Below, piece by piece: positions 6,719 to 13,461 of a DNA stretch of 18,869 nucleotides (positions are counted from its first letter, which is position 1; every line of letters begins with the position of its first letter). The notes below the pieces were generated by a model. The model was not told where the DNA came from and searched no databases. It saw only the letters and a program-made list of their open reading frames with translations. The stretch comes from an uncultured Clostridia bacterium (GTDB taxonomy: Bacteria; Bacillota; Clostridia; TANB77; CAG-508), in contig CAKPDW010000023.1 in NCBI GenBank assembly GCA_934149115.1, positions 1 to 18,869 on the forward strand. The letters run 5' to 3'. Position numbers and translations under genes: made by a program.

Positions 6719-6747
6719 ATCTTAACATATCTTTTTGTTTGTTTCAA
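6719..6747 (-). promoter_or_regulatory. Predicted promoter of the intergenic RNA
   Basis: On the minus strand TTGAAA (6742-6747), 17 bases, then TAAGAT (6719-6724). It would start RNA near 6712, just ahead of the structured sequence. No protein start with a ribosome site follows before prmC, about 480 bases on, which has its own promoter. Confidence 0.6.
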
Positions 6748-6909
6748 ATTCTTTTTTTTCTTTCTCACCGTTTTTTTTCTTGTTTATTTTAGTTTTTCTC
6801 TTTTTTTTGATATTATACTGACTAATTTAATGTATTTTGATATTTGATTTTTTTATTTTTTTATAGTACATTTTTGAGTGTAGAAGCTTTTCAAATTACA
6901 ATTTTTTAC

Positions 6910-6944
6910 AAAAAAGGATTAATTTTTTAAATTAACCCTTTTTT
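6910..6944 (-). terminator. Bidirectional terminator hairpin after the radical SAM gene
   Basis: AAAAAAGGATTAATTT and AAATTAACCCTTTTTT pair with one mismatch around a short loop. Read on the minus strand the stem ends in a T-run, about 30 bases after the stop of the gene at 6975. The rest of 6748-6909 is very T-rich with nothing else I can name. Confidence 0.75.
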
Positions 6945-6974
6945 ATGTGTTTTCCATACTTTTTTATCTTATTT

Positions 6975-7856
6975 TTAGAATTTTGGTACGTATTTTTCTT
7001 CTTCATCTTCTAAGTCTTGTATATATCCATTTTCAATTTCTAATTCATATAAGTATTCTTCAATTTCATTATATTCTTCTTGTGTTAGTTTTCTGTTTAT
7101 TTCTGAATCTTGTTTTGCTTTATATGTTGGGAAATATTGTGCCATTAGACTTATTGTGATTGTTTCTGGCATATTTTCTTTTATCCATTTTAATACTTGT
7201 TTTGAGTTTTCGATATTGTTTGGTAATACTAGATGCCTTATTATCATTCCTTTTTGTAATATTCCTTTTTCGTTGTATTGGTTTTCTCCGACTTGTCTAT
7301 ACATTTCTTTTAATGCTTTTTCTGTTACTTCTCTATAGTTTGCCACTCCTGATAATCTTTTTGCTAAGTTATTATCATAATACTTGAAATCTGGCAGATA
7401 TATATCTATGTATCCTTCTAGCATTTTTAGTGTCTCTACTTTTTCATATCCACTTGTATTATATAATATTGGGATTTTTAGTCCTTCTTCTTTAGCGATT
7501 TTTATTGCTTTAATTATATGTGGTACATATGGGACTGCTGTGACTAGATTTATATTATTTGCTCCTTTTTCTTGTTGTTCTAAAAATATTTCAGCTAATC
7601 TTTGAATTGTTATTTCTTTTCCTTTTCCTTCACAACTTATTTTATAATTTTGGCAGTAGTTACATTTTAAATTGCAATTGCTGAAAAATACTGTTCCTGA
7701 ACCTTCTTTTCCACTTATACATGGTTCTTCATCATAGTGTAATGTATATAATCCTAGTTCTATATTTTTTCCTGCTTTGCATCTGCCTTTTATATTTTCA
7801 TTTCTATTTATTTTACATTCAAATGGGCATAATTTACATTCTTCTATTTCTTTCAT
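6975..7856 (-). CDS. Radical SAM protein, PflX-type (homologous to pyruvate formate-lyase activating enzymes)
   Basis: The 293-residue protein belongs to the uncharacterised PflX branch of activating-enzyme-like radical SAM proteins (COG1313). The radical SAM cluster motif is CNLKCNYC (C61, C65, C68), preceded by a separate cysteine set near the N-terminus (C7, C10, C14, C26), which is characteristic of this branch and may hold a second cluster. Further family segments are NINLVTAVPYVPHI, PDFKYYD and GMIIRHLVLP. The substrate is unknown; no glycyl-radical enzyme lies next to it, so it should not be named PflA. It has its own promoter and terminator and is divergent from sigK. The ribosome site is poor (only AAAGAAAG near the ATG), which suggests weak translation. 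Confidence 0.85.
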   Translation of the reverse strand: MKEIEECKLCPFECKINRNENIKGRCKAGKNIELGLYTLHYDEEPCISGKEGSGTVFFSNCNLKCNYCQNYKISCEGKGKEITIQRLAEIFLEQQEKGANNINLVTAVPYVPHIIKAIKIAKEEGLKIPILYNTSGYEKVETLKMLEGYIDIYLPDFKYYDNNLAKRLSGVANYREVTEKALKEMYRQVGENQYNEKGILQKGMIIRHLVLPNNIENSKQVLKWIKENMPETITISLMAQYFPTYKAKQDSEINRKLTQEEYNEIEEYLYELEIENGYIQDLEDEEEKYVPKF

Positions 7857-7891
7857 TTCTTTATTTCTTTCTTTTTGAATTTTATTTTTTT

Positions 7892-7920
7892 ATTATATAT
7901 GCATTTGGGATTAATTACAA
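7892..7920 (-). promoter_or_regulatory. Predicted promoter of the radical SAM gene
   Basis: TTGTAA (7915-7920), 17 bases, TATAAT (7892-7897) on the minus strand; the -10 is perfect. The leader is about 30 bases. Confidence 0.7.
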
Positions 7921-8033
7921 GTTTTCATTAATCATAAATATGGACATTTTGTGACAAGTTTATTTTTAAGTTGACACGCACTATTTTTATTTTTTCTCAT
8001 ATATTTCTATATAGATATTTGGAGGGCTATGTT

Positions 8034-8732
8034 ATGCTTGTATTGTCCATTTCAGGGTTTTTAACCTTTATTAATTATTCTGTTTTTATGTTTGGGTACA
8101 TATCTAATAATAATTTGTTTCCAGAGCCTCTTTCATGTGATGAGGAAAAATTTTATTTGGATAAATTTGAATCTGGTGATAATGATGCAAAAAATGTTTT
8201 AATTGAAAGAAATTTGCGTTTGGTGGCTCATATTTCTAAAAAATATACTTCTCCTTCTGTTTCTTTAGATGATTTAATTTCTATTGGAACTATTGGGCTA
8301 ATTAAGGGAATTAATAGTTATAATTCTAAAAAGGGTGTTAAGCTTTCTACATATATTTCTAGGTGTATTGAAAATGAAATTTTAATGTTTTTTAGGAATT
8401 CAAAAAAATTGAATTCTGAGGTTTTTCTTAATGAACCTATTGGTAAGGATAAGGATGATAATGTTATTACTTTACAGGAGGTTTTGGAAAATAATGAACG
8501 TAGTATTGAAGATGCTATTGATTTGAAATTAAAGCAAAAAAAGTTATATGAAAAGATTGATTCTGTTTTGAAACCTAGGGAAAGAGAAATTATTATTCTT
8601 CGCTTTGGATTGAATAATTCAAAACCTCTTACTCAAAATGAGGTTGCTAAAATTTTTGGGATTTCTCGCTCTTATGTTTCTCGTATTGAAACTAAGGCTA
8701 TTTCCAAATTATCTCATGAGTTTCTTGAATAA
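8034..8732 (+). CDS. sigK: RNA polymerase sporulation sigma factor SigK (pro-sigma-K)
   Basis: SigK directs the last stage of mother-cell transcription in sporulation (coat, cortex maturation, spore release). The 232-residue product matches sigma-K throughout. The N-terminus MLVLSISGFLTFINYSVFMF is a hydrophobic pro-sequence; by alignment from memory with Bacillus pro-sigma-K the SpoIVFB cleavage would fall near G21/Y22. Region 2 is RNLRLVAH...DLISIGTIGLIKGINSY...STYISRCIENEIL (about 59-116). The region 4 HTH is TQNEVAKIFGISRSYVSRIE (200-219). I chose the ATG at 8034 because GGAGGG lies 7 bases upstream; the frame is open back to a TTG at 7971, but that has no ribosome site and overlaps a TTGACA. 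The gene is uninterrupted, with no skin-like element. A weak sigma-K-like promoter (AC-N16-CATATATTT, 7980-8006) may give autoregulation. Confidence 0.95.
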   Translation: MLVLSISGFLTFINYSVFMFGYISNNNLFPEPLSCDEEKFYLDKFESGDNDAKNVLIERNLRLVAHISKKYTSPSVSLDDLISIGTIGLIKGINSYNSKKGVKLSTYISRCIENEILMFFRNSKKLNSEVFLNEPIGKDKDDNVITLQEVLENNERSIEDAIDLKLKQKKLYEKIDSVLKPREREIIILRFGLNNSKPLTQNEVAKIFGISRSYVSRIETKAISKLSHEFLE

Positions 8733-8752
8733 TTTTTCTGCATAATATTCTA

Positions 8753-8805
8753 TATAATAGAAAAAGAACCTGAATTATATTTTATCAGGTCCTTTTTCTA
8801 TTATA
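8753..8805 (+). terminator. Long hairpin terminator after sigK
   Basis: Arms of 21 bases (8753-8773, 8785-8805) pair with one mismatch around an 11-base A+T loop. The core ACCTGA/TCAGGT is followed on the plus strand by CCTTTTTC. It starts about 20 bases after the sigK stop and could also act on minus-strand transcripts. Confidence 0.75.
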
Positions 8806-8898
8806 GGATTTTCAAAAATTTTTCCTACATTGATTTGAAATTAGAGTCAAATATGAAAATTTAATTTTTCAAATTTGTTTTAAATAAAATGTTTACTC

Positions 8899-9198
8899 TC
8901 AATCAAATCTAGCATTTACTCTTGTATAATCTTTTTTTTGATAAGTGAAAAAACTGTCTACATGTGCAATGCCAAAAACACATTCGTCTGTATCAATTTC
9001 TTCAAGAGCTTCTTCTGCTGAAGAAATACAATCTTGACAAAAATGCCAATTAACTACTTCTTTATTAATATAGTATCGTTGGAATTTCCACATTTTTTCA
9101 AACTTGTGTTTTTTTCCACAAATTTTACATTCTGTTGGAAATACAACATAGCGTAATTTAATAGCTTTTAGCCGTTCTTGCCTATTATCTTTCTTCAT
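8899..9198 (-). CDS. Small zinc-ribbon-like protein of unknown function (99 aa)
   Basis: I do not recognise the family. Two CxxC pairs, CKIC (C24, C27) and CQDC (C54, C57), separated by 26 residues, would form a typical zinc ribbon. The N-terminal 20 residues are strongly basic (KKDNRQERLKAIKLRY) and the C-terminal part is acidic, then aromatic (EEALEEIDTDEC...FFTYQKKDY). The ATG at 9196-9198 follows GGAGG with ideal spacing; an in-frame ATG six codons upstream lies ahead of that ribosome site and is less likely. The gene has its own promoter and stands between sigK (convergent) and another unknown gene. Nucleic-acid or protein binding is a guess from the fold only. Confidence 0.8.
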   Translation of the reverse strand: MKKDNRQERLKAIKLRYVVFPTECKICGKKHKFEKMWKFQRYYINKEVVNWHFCQDCISSAEEALEEIDTDECVFGIAHVDSFFTYQKKDYTRVNARFD

Positions 9199-9250
9199 AA
9201 TTTTTCCTCCTTGCATTTGCTTATAGAGTTTTTAATTTGTTACATATGTA

Positions 9251-9279
9251 AGTTTATCATGTTTTATGTTAATTAGCAA
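9251..9279 (-). promoter_or_regulatory. Possible extended -10 promoter of the zinc-ribbon gene
   Basis: TTGCTA (9274-9279), 17 bases, TGA-TAAACT (-10 at 9251-9256) on the minus strand. The hexamers match 4/6 each, helped by the TGN extension; the leader is about 45 bases. Confidence 0.45.
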
Positions 9280-9284
9280 GTTTT

Positions 9285-10325
9285 TTATTTTGTGATTTTT
9301 CCACCTTCTGCCCAAATTGGCATTTCTTTTCTTATTTCATCTAATTTTTTTATAATTTTTCTTTTTTCTATATCATCTGTTTCCAAATACTCCTCTATAG
9401 CGTTTTCTATCATTTGTTTTGCTTCATTTGGATCTGCTTGATATACTTCTATATAGTTATTTACTAATTCATCTCTTAAAATTTCATCTTCATTTAAATC
9501 TATATCATAGTATTCCTTTAAATATCTGTTTAATTCATTATACTCTTGTATTGTATTTAGATATCCACTATCTCCTAGCATTTCATACATTTTTTTATCG
9601 TATATGATTATATCTTTATTTATTTTCATTAGTTCATCAACTTGTTTTTCACTCAAATTATAATTTGCAATACGATTAAGTGAAAATACTATTGGCTCCA
9701 ATTCCATAGCACTTACAAAACTTAATAATGTGTAATATCTATCATAACTTATTCTTATATCATTACTTATTATGTCATATGCTTCTTCAAAGTCTATTGC
9801 TCCATAAGCATTAACTAGACCTTTGGTATATAATAGTATTTCGTCATAGCTTTCTAAATATACATCATTTTTGATTTTCTTAATTTTTTCTCTAATAAAT
9901 TTTGGCATATGCATTTCAATGTGTTCGCCTTTTCTATTACAGAATACAAAATTTAATTTTCTTAATACGTTGATTATAAATAGTGGTATTTTTAAATTTT
10001 TATTTGTTTCTGAATTTAATACTTTGTCTTGTTCTGCAAGTTTGCGTACTTCTTCCATTTTATCATATTCAAAAAATTGTAGTATTGCTACAAGCTGAAC
10101 ATCTAAAAAGTCCATTATTCTTTCTATTAGTTCTTCTTTGCTGTAATTTTCTAATTCTACGATTTCGTTTGTATCACAGATTGCAATATTATATAGTGCA
10201 TATGTTGACATTAATTCATTTTTTGTTTTTTCTTTTAAATAATCTCTTAAGTCTTTGTTTTCGTTTATATTGTCTTTAAAATTTTCAGTTATTAAATCAA
10301 ATATTATTTTTCCTACTTCTTCCAT
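9285..10325 (-). CDS. Uncharacterised helical acidic protein (346 aa)
   Basis: I cannot assign a family. The product has no signal peptide and no convincing membrane segment, so it is probably cytoplasmic. It is rich in Glu, Lys, Ile, Asn and Tyr and looks helical throughout. The first 110 residues contain repeated acidic helices (ENYSKEELIERIMDFLDVQLVAILQFFEY). The middle has RKLNFVFCNRKGEHIEMHMPKFIRE, and the C-terminal third carries a Tyr-rich run (NELNRYLKEYYDIDL) and ends in PIWAEGGKITK. The ATG has AGGAG seven bases away, and an extended -10 promoter lies just upstream, overlapping the end of the preceding gene. The stop is followed by 86 bases to the zinc-ribbon gene without a terminator, so some read-through is possible. 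No active-site motif is apparent. Confidence 0.85.
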   Translation of the reverse strand: MEEVGKIIFDLITENFKDNINENKDLRDYLKEKTKNELMSTYALYNIAICDTNEIVELENYSKEELIERIMDFLDVQLVAILQFFEYDKMEEVRKLAEQDKVLNSETNKNLKIPLFIINVLRKLNFVFCNRKGEHIEMHMPKFIREKIKKIKNDVYLESYDEILLYTKGLVNAYGAIDFEEAYDIISNDIRISYDRYYTLLSFVSAMELEPIVFSLNRIANYNLSEKQVDELMKINKDIIIYDKKMYEMLGDSGYLNTIQEYNELNRYLKEYYDIDLNEDEILRDELVNNYIEVYQADPNEAKQMIENAIEEYLETDDIEKRKIIKKLDEIRKEMPIWAEGGKITK

Positions 10326-10356
10326 ATATTTCTCCTTTTATTTTTTTAGTATGCTT

Positions 10357-10385
10357 ATTATAACAGATTTGTTTGGATTTGCCTA
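10357..10385 (-). promoter_or_regulatory. Predicted extended -10 promoter of the 346-aa gene
   Basis: TAGGCA (10380-10385), 17 bases, TGT-TATAAT (-10 at 10357-10362) on the minus strand: a perfect -10 with TGN extension. The -35 ends 1 base from the stop codon of the upstream protease gene. Confidence 0.65.
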
Positions 10386-10386
10386 G

Positions 10387-11169
10387 TTATTTTCTTCCTA
10401 TTAACATGAATTCTTCGTCTAATATCTTTTTTCGTTTTTTCCAATCTGGCATGAATTTTTCTACAAATTTATAAAAATTTTTACTGTGGTTTTGATATTC
10501 AAAATGTGCTAATTCATGTAAGACAACGTATTCTATACAATACATTGGTGTTTTTATTAGGTTTAAATTAAATGTTACTTTGTTTCTCACTGGTGTACAA
10601 CTTCCCCATATTGCTTTTGTTTTTCTTACTTCTATATTTGGATTTTTTATGCCGTAATTGCTTAATTTTTCTTGGTATTCTTGTACTCTTTTTTTAAATA
10701 TGTTTAGTGCATATTCTCTTAACCATTTATCATATGCTTTTTTTATGTATTCTTCATTGTTTATATATTTTTCTTTTATTAATAGTTCTATATTTTGATT
10801 TGTTATGTTTATATTATTTATTTTGTCTTTTTTTATTTTTAATTCATATTCTTTTCCAAGTAGATATACTTTTTCTCCATTTTTAAATTCTTTGCTTTCT
10901 TTTTTTTGTGGTATTTTTTTATAAAATTCTTGTTGCTTTTTTATCCATTTTATTTTTTTCTTGATAAAGTTTTTTGCTGTTTCTATTGGCATTCTCATTG
11001 GAATTGATATTATTACTTTTTGGTCTGCATTCACTTTTAAATTCAGATTTTTTACTTTTTTTCTTTGAACATAAAAATATATTTTTTCTCCATTTATTTC
11101 TACAAATTCTTCTTTCAATTTTCTTTTCCTTTTTTTCTTTACTATATCATATTTTTTTTTAATACTCAA
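10387..11169 (-). CDS. YgjP-type metal-dependent protease/hydrolase (M48-like, DUF45)
   Basis: The protein belongs to the YgjP/COG1451 family of predicted zinc metallopeptidases. It has the zinc site HELAH (H218, E219, H222) with a third ligand expected at H228 (HELAHFEYQNHSKNFY) and the family motif IWGSC (187-191), plus the beta-rich N-terminal part (INGEKIYFYVQRKKVKNLNLKV). Substrates are unknown for the family. The length (260 as drawn) is slightly long because of a Lys/Arg-rich N-terminal tail. The frame has no ATG start. The drawn TTG at 11167-11169 has no ribosome site and lies 11 bases from a terminator hairpin. A second TTG at 11116-11118, with AAGGAAAAG before it, fits the family N-terminus as well and would give about 243 residues. 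Confidence 0.88.
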   Translation of the reverse strand: MSIKKKYDIVKKKRKRKLKEEFVEINGEKIYFYVQRKKVKNLNLKVNADQKVIISIPMRMPIETAKNFIKKKIKWIKKQQEFYKKIPQKKESKEFKNGEKVYLLGKEYELKIKKDKINNINITNQNIELLIKEKYINNEEYIKKAYDKWLREYALNIFKKRVQEYQEKLSNYGIKNPNIEVRKTKAIWGSCTPVRNKVTFNLNLIKTPMYCIEYVVLHELAHFEYQNHSKNFYKFVEKFMPDWKKRKKILDEEFMLIGRK

Positions 11170-11179
11170 AAGATTTTTG

Positions 11180-11215
11180 TATGAAAAAAGACTGATTTTT
11201 CAGTCCTTTTTCATA
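11180..11215 (-). terminator. Bidirectional terminator between the helical-bundle gene and the YgjP-type gene
   Basis: TATGAAAAAAGACTGA and TCAGTCCTTTTTCATA pair with one mismatch around a TTTT loop. On the minus strand the core GGACTGA/TCAGTCT is followed by a T-run. It lies 25 bases after the stop at 11240. Confidence 0.8.
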
Positions 11216-11239
11216 GTATATTAAAATTTGATTTTTGGC

Positions 11240-11683
11240 TTATAGAAATTTTTTTAGTGTTTCTACACTGTCTTCTTGCATTGAGACAAAGTCATTTAAT
11301 ATATTTTTTACACTTTCATCTATTCTTGTGTTTTGGTTTTCATTTAATAATCGTCTTCCTTCTATGATTCCCATATTTGTTCCTTGCATTAATAATTCTG
11401 ATAGCTTTGATGGTGTATCGTCTGTTATTGTTTTCATTTGTATTCCGTACCATGTCATCATTTTTTCCATTTTATTTGTTTCATGTGGCTTCTTTTCTGT
11501 TGTTATTTGTGAATATAGTTCGTGTATTCTTTCTGATATTTTGTTGTATTTTTCATATTCTGTTTTTAGTGTTGCTTTTAGGTCTGCGTTTTGTGTTTTG
11601 TCTCCTACCATTTTTATTGCGTCCATTCCCATTGTTGCTCCTTTATTGACTTCGTCTAATATGTTTAAATTATTATTTTCCAA
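11240..11683 (-). CDS. Uncharacterised helical-bundle protein downstream of recN
   Basis: This is a small soluble, all-helical protein (147 residues from the TTG at 11681-11683) of a type I associate with hypothetical proteins of Clostridia. It has the pattern LDEVNKGATMGMDAIKMV near the start and LLMQGTNMGIIEGRRLLNE near residue 105, two Met/Gly-rich helices that look like internal duplicates, as in ferritin-like four-helix bundles (compare DUF2383). No metal-ligand set is clear. The start is uncertain. A GTG at 11690-11692 is fused to the ribosome site, whereas the TTG three codons later has GAGG at 8 bases, so I chose the TTG. It follows recN by about 50 bases with no terminator, so the two are probably co-transcribed. 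The TTG lies in a perfect hairpin (see findings). Confidence 0.75.
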   Translation of the reverse strand: MENNNLNILDEVNKGATMGMDAIKMVGDKTQNADLKATLKTEYEKYNKISERIHELYSQITTEKKPHETNKMEKMMTWYGIQMKTITDDTPSKLSELLMQGTNMGIIEGRRLLNENQNTRIDESVKNILNDFVSMQEDSVETLKKFL

Positions 11684-11725
11684 GTTTTTCACCTCTTTCT
11701 TTTTATATTATTCTTGGAAAATAAT
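11672..11725 (-). promoter_or_regulatory. Perfect hairpin spanning the start of the helical-bundle gene
   Basis: CTTGGAAAATAAT (mRNA sense, 11672-11684) is the exact complement of ATTATTTTCCAAG at 11713-11725, a 13-base-pair stem. The 28-base loop holds the ribosome site, and the 3' arm contains the TTG start codon. This could lower translation unless melted or opened by ribosomes. Confidence 0.45.
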
Positions 11726-11732
11726 CTGTTTT

Positions 11733-13343
11733 TTATGCAATTTTTTCTTTTCTTAATTCTTTTGCGTGTTGTATTGATATTTCGTTTATTTCTCCTGTTG
11801 CTATTCTTGCTATTTCTTGTAGTACTTCTTCTTCGTCCAGTTGTTTTATTCTTGTGTTTGTTTTATTATTTTTTACTTCTTTTTTTATAAAGTAATTATA
11901 ATCTCCTTTTGCTGCTATTTGAGCTAAGTGTGTTACACATATTACTTGGTGTGTTTTTGATATTTCTTTCATTTTTATTCCAACTTTTTTTGCTGCTATT
12001 CCACTAATTCCTGTATCTATTTCGTCAAATATTAATACTGGTACTTTATCTACGTCTGCTAATACTTTTTTTATTCCTAGCATAATTCTTGACATTTCTC
12101 CTCCTGATGCTATTTTTATTAGTGGCTTTTCTGTTTCTCCTATGTTTGTTTGAATTAAAAATTCTATATCATCTTTTCCATTTATGTTGAATTCTTTTCT
12201 GTTTTCTATTTTGACTGAAAATCTTGCGTTTTTCATTTCTAAATCTTGTAGTTCTGTATTTATTTCTTTTGACATTTTTATGCTGTATTCTTTTCTTAGT
12301 TGGTTCATTTGGTTTGCTAGTTCTTCTAATTGATTTTCTATTATTTCTTTTTCTTGTTTTAGTTGTTCTATATATGTTGATAGATTTTCTATTTCGTTTA
12401 TTTGTTTTTCGACTTCTTCTTTGTATTCTAATATTTCTGATATATTGTTTCCATATTTTCTTTTTAGGTCTTGAATTAGGTCTATTCTTTCTTCTATGTT
12501 GTTTCTTTCTTCTTCGTCAAAATATATGTTTTCTTTATAGTTATATAGCTCTCTTTCCGCTTCTTCTAGGTCATAATATGCGCTTTGGATTTGTTCTTGT
12601 GTTTTTTCATATGCTGTATCGTATTCGCTTATTTTTTCTATTGCTCGTATTACTGAATTTAGTTCTGCTAATATTCCTTCTTCTAATTTATAATGTGCTT
12701 CTTCTAAACTTTTTTGTATTTTTTCTGAATTTAATATTTTTTTTAAATTTTCTTCGTGTTCTTCTTCTTCTCCTTCTATTAAATTTGCTTCTGCTATTTC
12801 ATTTAGTTGATAGTGTAATAAATCTAGTTTTCTTTGCTTTTCTTTATCGTCTCCATAGTTCTTTTTTAGTTCTTCTTTTATTGTTATGTATTTATTGTAT
12901 TTTTCTATGTATTCTTTTTTTATTTTTTCTATTTTGTTTCCTATGAATCCGTCTAAAAATTTTATATGGCTTGATGGTTCTAGGATTGTTTGATTATCTT
13001 GTTGGCCATGTATGTCTATTACTTTTTTCATAAATGTTTTTAGTTCATTTACTGTTGTTAGTCTTCCATTTATTTTGCAAATATTTCTTCCTGCTATGTT
13101 TACTTCTCTTGATATTGAATATTCTTCTTCTCCTAAATATACTAACATTTCTATGTATGAACTTTTTTCTCCGTGTCGTATTATTTCTTTTGAGAATCTT
13201 CCTCCTGCTAAGACTTGTAATGAGTCTATTATTAATGTTTTTCCTGCTCCTGTTTCTCCTGTAAATACGTTGAAACCTTCATTTAAATTTATTGTTATAT
13301 CTTCTATTATTCCTACATTTTTTATGTGTAACGAACCTATCAT
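11733..13343 (-). CDS. recN: DNA repair protein RecN
   Basis: RecN is an SMC-like ATPase that gathers and holds broken DNA ends early in recombinational double-strand break repair. The 536-residue product has Walker A GETGAGKT (29-36), the IDIHGQQDNQ motif (109-118) typical of RecN, and a long coiled-coil region (about 140-370) rich in Glu/Lys. The ABC signature is ASGGEMSRI (412-420) and Walker B is VLIFDEIDTG (436-445). It is slightly shorter than the usual 550-570 because of a compact coiled coil. The ATG has GGAGG at 8 bases. A perfect sigma-A promoter flanked by LexA-box-like sites lies upstream, in keeping with recN being an SOS gene in many bacteria. Neither argR nor spoIVB, frequent neighbours in Firmicutes, is present here. 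Confidence 0.97.
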   Translation of the reverse strand: MIGSLHIKNVGIIEDITINLNEGFNVFTGETGAGKTLIIDSLQVLAGGRFSKEIIRHGEKSSYIEMLVYLGEEEYSISREVNIAGRNICKINGRLTTVNELKTFMKKVIDIHGQQDNQTILEPSSHIKFLDGFIGNKIEKIKKEYIEKYNKYITIKEELKKNYGDDKEKQRKLDLLHYQLNEIAEANLIEGEEEEHEENLKKILNSEKIQKSLEEAHYKLEEGILAELNSVIRAIEKISEYDTAYEKTQEQIQSAYYDLEEAERELYNYKENIYFDEEERNNIEERIDLIQDLKRKYGNNISEILEYKEEVEKQINEIENLSTYIEQLKQEKEIIENQLEELANQMNQLRKEYSIKMSKEINTELQDLEMKNARFSVKIENRKEFNINGKDDIEFLIQTNIGETEKPLIKIASGGEMSRIMLGIKKVLADVDKVPVLIFDEIDTGISGIAAKKVGIKMKEISKTHQVICVTHLAQIAAKGDYNYFIKKEVKNNKTNTRIKQLDEEEVLQEIARIATGEINEISIQHAKELRKEKIA

Positions 13344-13353
13344 AGTATACCTC

Positions 13354-13367
13354 CGTACGTTTGTTTG
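13354..13367 (-). promoter_or_regulatory. LexA/DinR-box-like site 2, at the recN transcription start
   Basis: On the minus strand CAAACAAACGTACG matches 12 of 14 positions of the Bacillus-type SOS box CGAACRNRYGTTYG. It lies directly after the likely start point, where a bound repressor would block the polymerase. Confidence 0.5.
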
Positions 13368-13374
13368 TATATCT

Positions 13375-13402
13375 ATTATACTTCTAATTTTTATTTTGTC
13401 AA
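13375..13402 (-). promoter_or_regulatory. Consensus sigma-A promoter of recN
   Basis: TTGACA (13397-13402), 16 bases, TATAAT (13375-13380) on the minus strand, both perfect. The start point would be near 13368, giving a leader of about 25 bases. So strong a promoter for a repair gene suggests it is normally repressed. Confidence 0.8.
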
Positions 13403-13414
13403 TACATTTGTTCG
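13401..13414 (-). promoter_or_regulatory. LexA/DinR-box-like site 1, upstream edge of the recN -35
   Basis: On the minus strand CGAACAAATGTATT matches 12 of 14 positions of CGAACRNRYGTTYG and overlaps the first two bases of the -35. Confidence 0.6.
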
Positions 13415-13424
13415 TTTTTTGTTC

Positions 13425-13453
13425 AAAAAAAACACAGGTGTTTTTACCTGCGT
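13425..13453 (-). terminator. Rho-independent terminator of the membrane-protein operon
   Basis: On the minus strand CGCAGGT pairs with ACCTGTG across an AAAAAC loop (13433-13452), followed by a run of eight Ts. It lies about 10 bases after the stop of the gene at 13462 and insulates recN from it. Confidence 0.85.
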
Positions 13454-13461
13454 TTTCTTGA

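Noticed and set aside
7971..8033. Extended N-terminus of sigK from the TTG at 7971
   Set aside because: No ribosome site at the TTG, and the sequence overlaps a TTGACA and T-rich leader. The ATG at 8034 has GGAGGG and gives the family length.
8848..8877. Palindrome CAAATATGAAAATTT/AATTTTTCAAATTTG as terminator of the zinc-ribbon gene
   Set aside because: The arms match 13 of 15 but are pure A+T apart from three bases and no T-run follows on the minus strand; chance is likely in this composition.
12224..12946. Long plus-strand open frame (240 codons) opposite recN
   Set aside because: Its product is almost entirely Leu, Phe, Ile and Val, the expected antisense of A-rich Glu/Lys/Asn codons. 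It has no ribosome site, and recN on the other strand is certain.
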